Source of the DNA: JAEUOS01 sp965279115 | GTDB lineage: Bacteria > Pseudomonadota > Gammaproteobacteria > Burkholderiales > JAEUOS01 | Assembly (NCBI GenBank): GCA_965279115.1 | Contig: OZ257137.1 | Span: 3,038,001 to 3,102,000, forward strand | DNA length: 64,000 nt | Direction of reading: 5' to 3' | Part shown: piece by piece, positions 61,804 through 64,000 of the stretch | Layout: each line of letters begins with the position of its first letter | Numbering within the stretch: position 1 is the first letter of the stretch | Notes under the pieces: generated by a model | Seen by the model: only the letters and a program-made list of their open reading frames with translations | Told to the model about the DNA's origin: nothing | Database searches by the model: none | Position numbers and translations under genes: made by a program

Positions 61804-62742
61804 ATGCTGCAAACCTTCGATGCCGCCGCCGTGGCGCGCCTGTGCCCATACGACCGCCTGGTCGACGCATTGGCCGCCGGCCTGCGTGAGCCGATCGCCT
61901 CGCCGGCCCGCATGCACATGGACCCGCCGGGCGATGGCAGCGCGTTTCTCATCATGCCGGCCTGGCAGACCGGTGGCTTGATCGGCGTGAAGATGATCTC
62001 GGTGTGGGCGGCCAATGCCGCGGCGGGCAAGCCCACCGTGGCGGCTCTGTACAACGTATTTTCCGGCACCGACGGCATGCCGATGGCGGTGATCGACGGC
62101 ACCGAACTGACCCTGCGCCGAACCGCCGCTGCCGCTGCGCTGGGCGCTCGTTTGCTGGCCCGCAAGGGCCGCTTGCGCCTGGCGGTGTTGGGCACCGGCG
62201 CGCTGGCGCCGGAAATGGCCGAGGCGCATGCCAGCGTGCTGGATATTGAACGCATCACCCTCTGGGGGCGGCGCCCCGAGGCGGCGCAACGCGTGGCCGA
62301 AACGCTCGCCAGCCGGGGCATCGCCGCCGCGGTTGAACCCGACCTGGAACGTGCGGTGCGCGAAGCGGACGTCATTGTCGCGGCCACCACGGCGACCGTG
62401 CCGTTCATCGAGCCTGCCTGGGTGCGGCCGGGGTCCCATGTGGGCTTGTTCGGTGCCTTTACCACCGCCATGTCCGAAGCGGCGCCCGCGCTTTTTCCGC
62501 GCGTGAGCCTGTTCGCCGATACCCGTGCCGGCGTGCTCGAGAAAGGCGGCGAGGTCACGCAGGCGATCGCCGCCGGCCTGATCACGCCGCAGGCGATTCG
62601 CGCCGAGTTCGCCGAGATGGTGGCCAGCGAAAAGCCCTGGCGCACGAGCGAGACCGAAATCACTGTCCTCAAGTCAGTGGGGTTTGCCGCCCTGGATCTG
62701 CTGGCGGCGCGTTACATGCTGGCGTCCGCATCCACCCAATAG
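61804..62742 (+). CDS. Ornithine cyclodeaminase/mu-crystallin family protein
   Basis: A 312-residue OCD-family NAD(P)-dependent enzyme. The substrate-binding segments are MHMDPPGDGSAFLIMPAW and VIDGTELTLRRTAAAAALGA, the Rossmann motif is LAVLGTGALAPEMAEAH near residue 122, and VAATTATVPFIEPAWVRPGS follows. The family includes ornithine cyclodeaminase, ketimine reductases and alanine dehydrogenase-like enzymes. It pairs naturally with the divergent FAD oxidoreductase in imine or amine metabolism. It uses ATG 61804. The upstream frame is antisense to the FAD gene. Confidence 0.9.
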   Translation: MLQTFDAAAVARLCPYDRLVDALAAGLREPIASPARMHMDPPGDGSAFLIMPAWQTGGLIGVKMISVWAANAAAGKPTVAALYNVFSGTDGMPMAVIDGTELTLRRTAAAAALGARLLARKGRLRLAVLGTGALAPEMAEAHASVLDIERITLWGRRPEAAQRVAETLASRGIAAAVEPDLERAVREADVIVAATTATVPFIEPAWVRPGSHVGLFGAFTTAMSEAAPALFPRVSLFADTRAGVLEKGGEVTQAIAAGLITPQAIRAEFAEMVASEKPWRTSETEITVLKSVGFAALDLLAARYMLASASTQ

Positions 62743-62750
62743 GAAAGTTC

Positions 62751-63653
62751 ATGCTGCTTCGCGGATTTACTCCCCAGGACATCACCGTCAACGGCGTGAC
62801 CATTCATGTTGCCCGCGGCGGCAATCGCAACGGCCCGCCGCTGCTGTTGCTGCACGGCCACCCACAGACCCACGCCATCTGGCACCGGGTCGTGCCGCAG
62901 TTGTCGCAGCGCTTCCAGATCATCGCCGCCGACCTGCGCGGTTACGGCGAGAGCAGCAAGCCGGCCGGCCTGCCCGACCATGCCAACTATTCAAAGCGCG
63001 AGATGGCGCGCGACCAGGTGGAGGTGATGCGCACCTTCGGTTTCGAGCGCTTCTACCTGTGCGCGCACGACCGGGGCGCGCGTGTGGCCCATCGTCTTTG
63101 CCTGGACCATCCAGCGGCCGTCGCGAAAGCCGTGTTACTGGATATTGCGCCGACGCTGGCGATGTACGAGCAGACCAATATGGCCTTCGCGCAGGCCTAC
63201 TGGCACTGGTTTTTCCTGATCCAGCCGCACCCGCTGCCCGAGCATTTGCTCGAAGCCGATCCGGAGTTTTATGTGCGCCGCGTAATGAGCCGCAGCGCCA
63301 GGGGGATCGAACTGTTCGCGCCCGAGGCGCTGGCCGAATACATCCGCTGCGCCAGCCTGCCCGGCGCGGTGCACGCGATGTGCGAGGACTATCGCGCTTC
63401 TGCCGGCATCGACCTCGAACATGACCGTGCCGACCTGGCCGCAGGCCGCAAAGTAGAATGCGCGCTCCGCGTGTTCTGGGGCGCCAATGGCGTGATCGAG
63501 CGCTGCTTCAGGCCGCTGGAAATCTGGCGTGAATACGCCAGGGAGGTTGATGGCCGCGCCTTGCCGTGCGGGCACTACATTCCCGAAGAAGTGCCCGACC
63601 TGTTGAGTGCCGAACTGCTGGCATTCTTCCCGAACCAACTTCAAGCAGGATAA
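62751..63653 (+). CDS. Alpha/beta hydrolase, fluoroacetate dehalogenase-like
   Basis: A 300-residue hydrolase of the haloacetate dehalogenase group. The nucleophile is an aspartate in CAHDRGARVAHRL (near residue 106), flanked by two arginines (D-R-G-A-R) that in known fluoroacetate dehalogenases bind the carboxylate. A His-Trp pair in YWHWFFLIQPHPLPE matches the halide-binding residues, and the base is in CGHYIPEEVP. RGYGESSKP supports the family. It lies eight bases after the OCD gene, with AGGAAAG as a ribosome site, and before the dehydrogenase. Related epoxide or C-C hydrolases cannot be excluded. Confidence 0.88.
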   Translation: MLLRGFTPQDITVNGVTIHVARGGNRNGPPLLLLHGHPQTHAIWHRVVPQLSQRFQIIAADLRGYGESSKPAGLPDHANYSKREMARDQVEVMRTFGFERFYLCAHDRGARVAHRLCLDHPAAVAKAVLLDIAPTLAMYEQTNMAFAQAYWHWFFLIQPHPLPEHLLEADPEFYVRRVMSRSARGIELFAPEALAEYIRCASLPGAVHAMCEDYRASAGIDLEHDRADLAAGRKVECALRVFWGANGVIERCFRPLEIWREYAREVDGRALPCGHYIPEEVPDLLSAELLAFFPNQLQAG

Positions 63654-63659
63654 CGACAA

Positions 63660-64000
63660 ATGAGCAAACATCGCATCGCCGTCATTCCCGGCGACGGCAT
63701 CGGCAAGGAGGTCATGCCATCCGCGCTAGCCGTGCTGGAAGCCGCCGCGCGCAAGTACAACCTCGACCTGCACTTCGACCACTTCGACTGGTCGTGCGAC
63801 AACTACGCGAAGCACAACTACTGGATGCCGCCGAACTGGAAAGAGCAGATCGGCGGGCATACCTGCATTTTCTTCGGCGCCACCGGCATGCCGTCGATCG
63901 TGCCCGACCATGTGTCGCTGTGGGATTCGCTGATCCACTTCCGCCGCGAGTTCGACCAGTACGTGAACCTGCGCCCGGTGCGCCTGATGCCCGGCATTCC
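63660..64000 (+). CDS. Tartrate/D-malate dehydrogenase-like beta-decarboxylating dehydrogenase (3' end outside the window)
   Basis: The first 113 residues of a metal- and NAD-dependent dehydrogenase of the TtuC/DmlA kind. The start is MSKHRIAVIPGDGIGKEVMP, the family nucleotide-site opening, followed by MPPNWKEQIGGHTCIFFGAT, then VPDHVSLWDSL and FDQYVNLRPVRLMPG. Isopropylmalate and isocitrate dehydrogenases share this opening, but WKEQIGGH and DHVSLWDSL point to tartrate or malate dehydrogenase. It starts seven bases after the hydrolase, so the two are co-transcribed. The rest of the gene, and so exact specificity, is unseen. Confidence 0.9.
   Translation, partial: MSKHRIAVIPGDGIGKEVMPSALAVLEAAARKYNLDLHFDHFDWSCDNYAKHNYWMPPNWKEQIGGHTCIFFGATGMPSIVPDHVSLWDSLIHFRREFDQYVNLRPVRLMPGI

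Noticed and set aside
61719..62672. N-terminal extension of the FAD oxidoreductase frame
   Set aside because: It is antisense to the ornithine cyclodeaminase gene; the FAD motif begins just after the ATG at 61718.

Overview
The window is high-GC DNA with dense, overlapping gene strings. It has many orphan solute receptors: three Bug/TTT-type proteins, three Liv-type binding proteins and one ABC_sub_bind protein. It also has LysR regulators, class III CoA-transferases, cupins and a proteobacterial type A RNase P RNA. Together these suggest a betaproteobacterium, most likely Burkholderiales (Bordetella/Achromobacter/Comamonadaceae-like). That assignment is inference from gene style; no 16S or other marker is present.

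Layout. 1-6.2 kb: an ABC permease (cut by the window edge), a TauD-type dioxygenase, an acetamidase/formamidase and a three-subunit molybdenum hydroxylase, mostly in overlapping reading frames. 6.2-10.3 kb: a minus-strand group of an aldolase-like DapA homologue, an epimerase, a TetR regulator and a Liv-type receptor. 10.5-14.2 kb: glycerate kinase followed by a lower-GC accessory patch (a DUF6883/DUF4926 pair, an ABC_sub_bind receptor and a hicAB module whose toxin has lost the expected histidine). 14.2-18.5 kb: housekeeping genes pyrC, a DUF3025 gene, an AEC transporter and gor. 18.5-31.3 kb: cupins, receptors, LysR regulators and small catabolic operons. 31.4-39.8 kb: an amidohydrolase, then a very tight seven-gene operon (NadC-like, OMP decarboxylase-like, HAD, aldehyde dehydrogenase, amidohydrolase, PncC, CobW) that looks like an uncharacterised pathway. 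39.7-47.4 kb: LysR, enoyl-CoA hydratase, a TPP-enzyme/AllA-like/cupin/Bug operon and a CoA-transferase. 47.6-50.8 kb: a large RTX calcium-binding protein with no secretion genes nearby. 50.9-55.7 kb: a complete Liv-type ABC transporter. 55.7-59.1 kb: a minus-strand operon containing a selenoprotein of the UGSC family (in-frame TGA followed by a bacterial SECIS-like hairpin). 60.2-60.5 kb: rnpB. 60.5-64 kb: an FAD oxidoreductase, an ornithine cyclodeaminase homologue, a fluoroacetate-dehalogenase-like hydrolase and the start of a tartrate/malate dehydrogenase.

Working together, most operons pair an uptake receptor with oxidoreductases, hydrolases or CoA enzymes, as expected for a soil or water organism using many carboxylates and aromatics. 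The two items most worth attention are the UGSC selenoprotein, which conventional gene calling would split at its TGA, and the seven-gene NadC/OMPDC-like operon. No tRNA, CRISPR array, insertion sequence or prophage was seen. The only stretch above 300 bases without a protein gene is the rnpB region.
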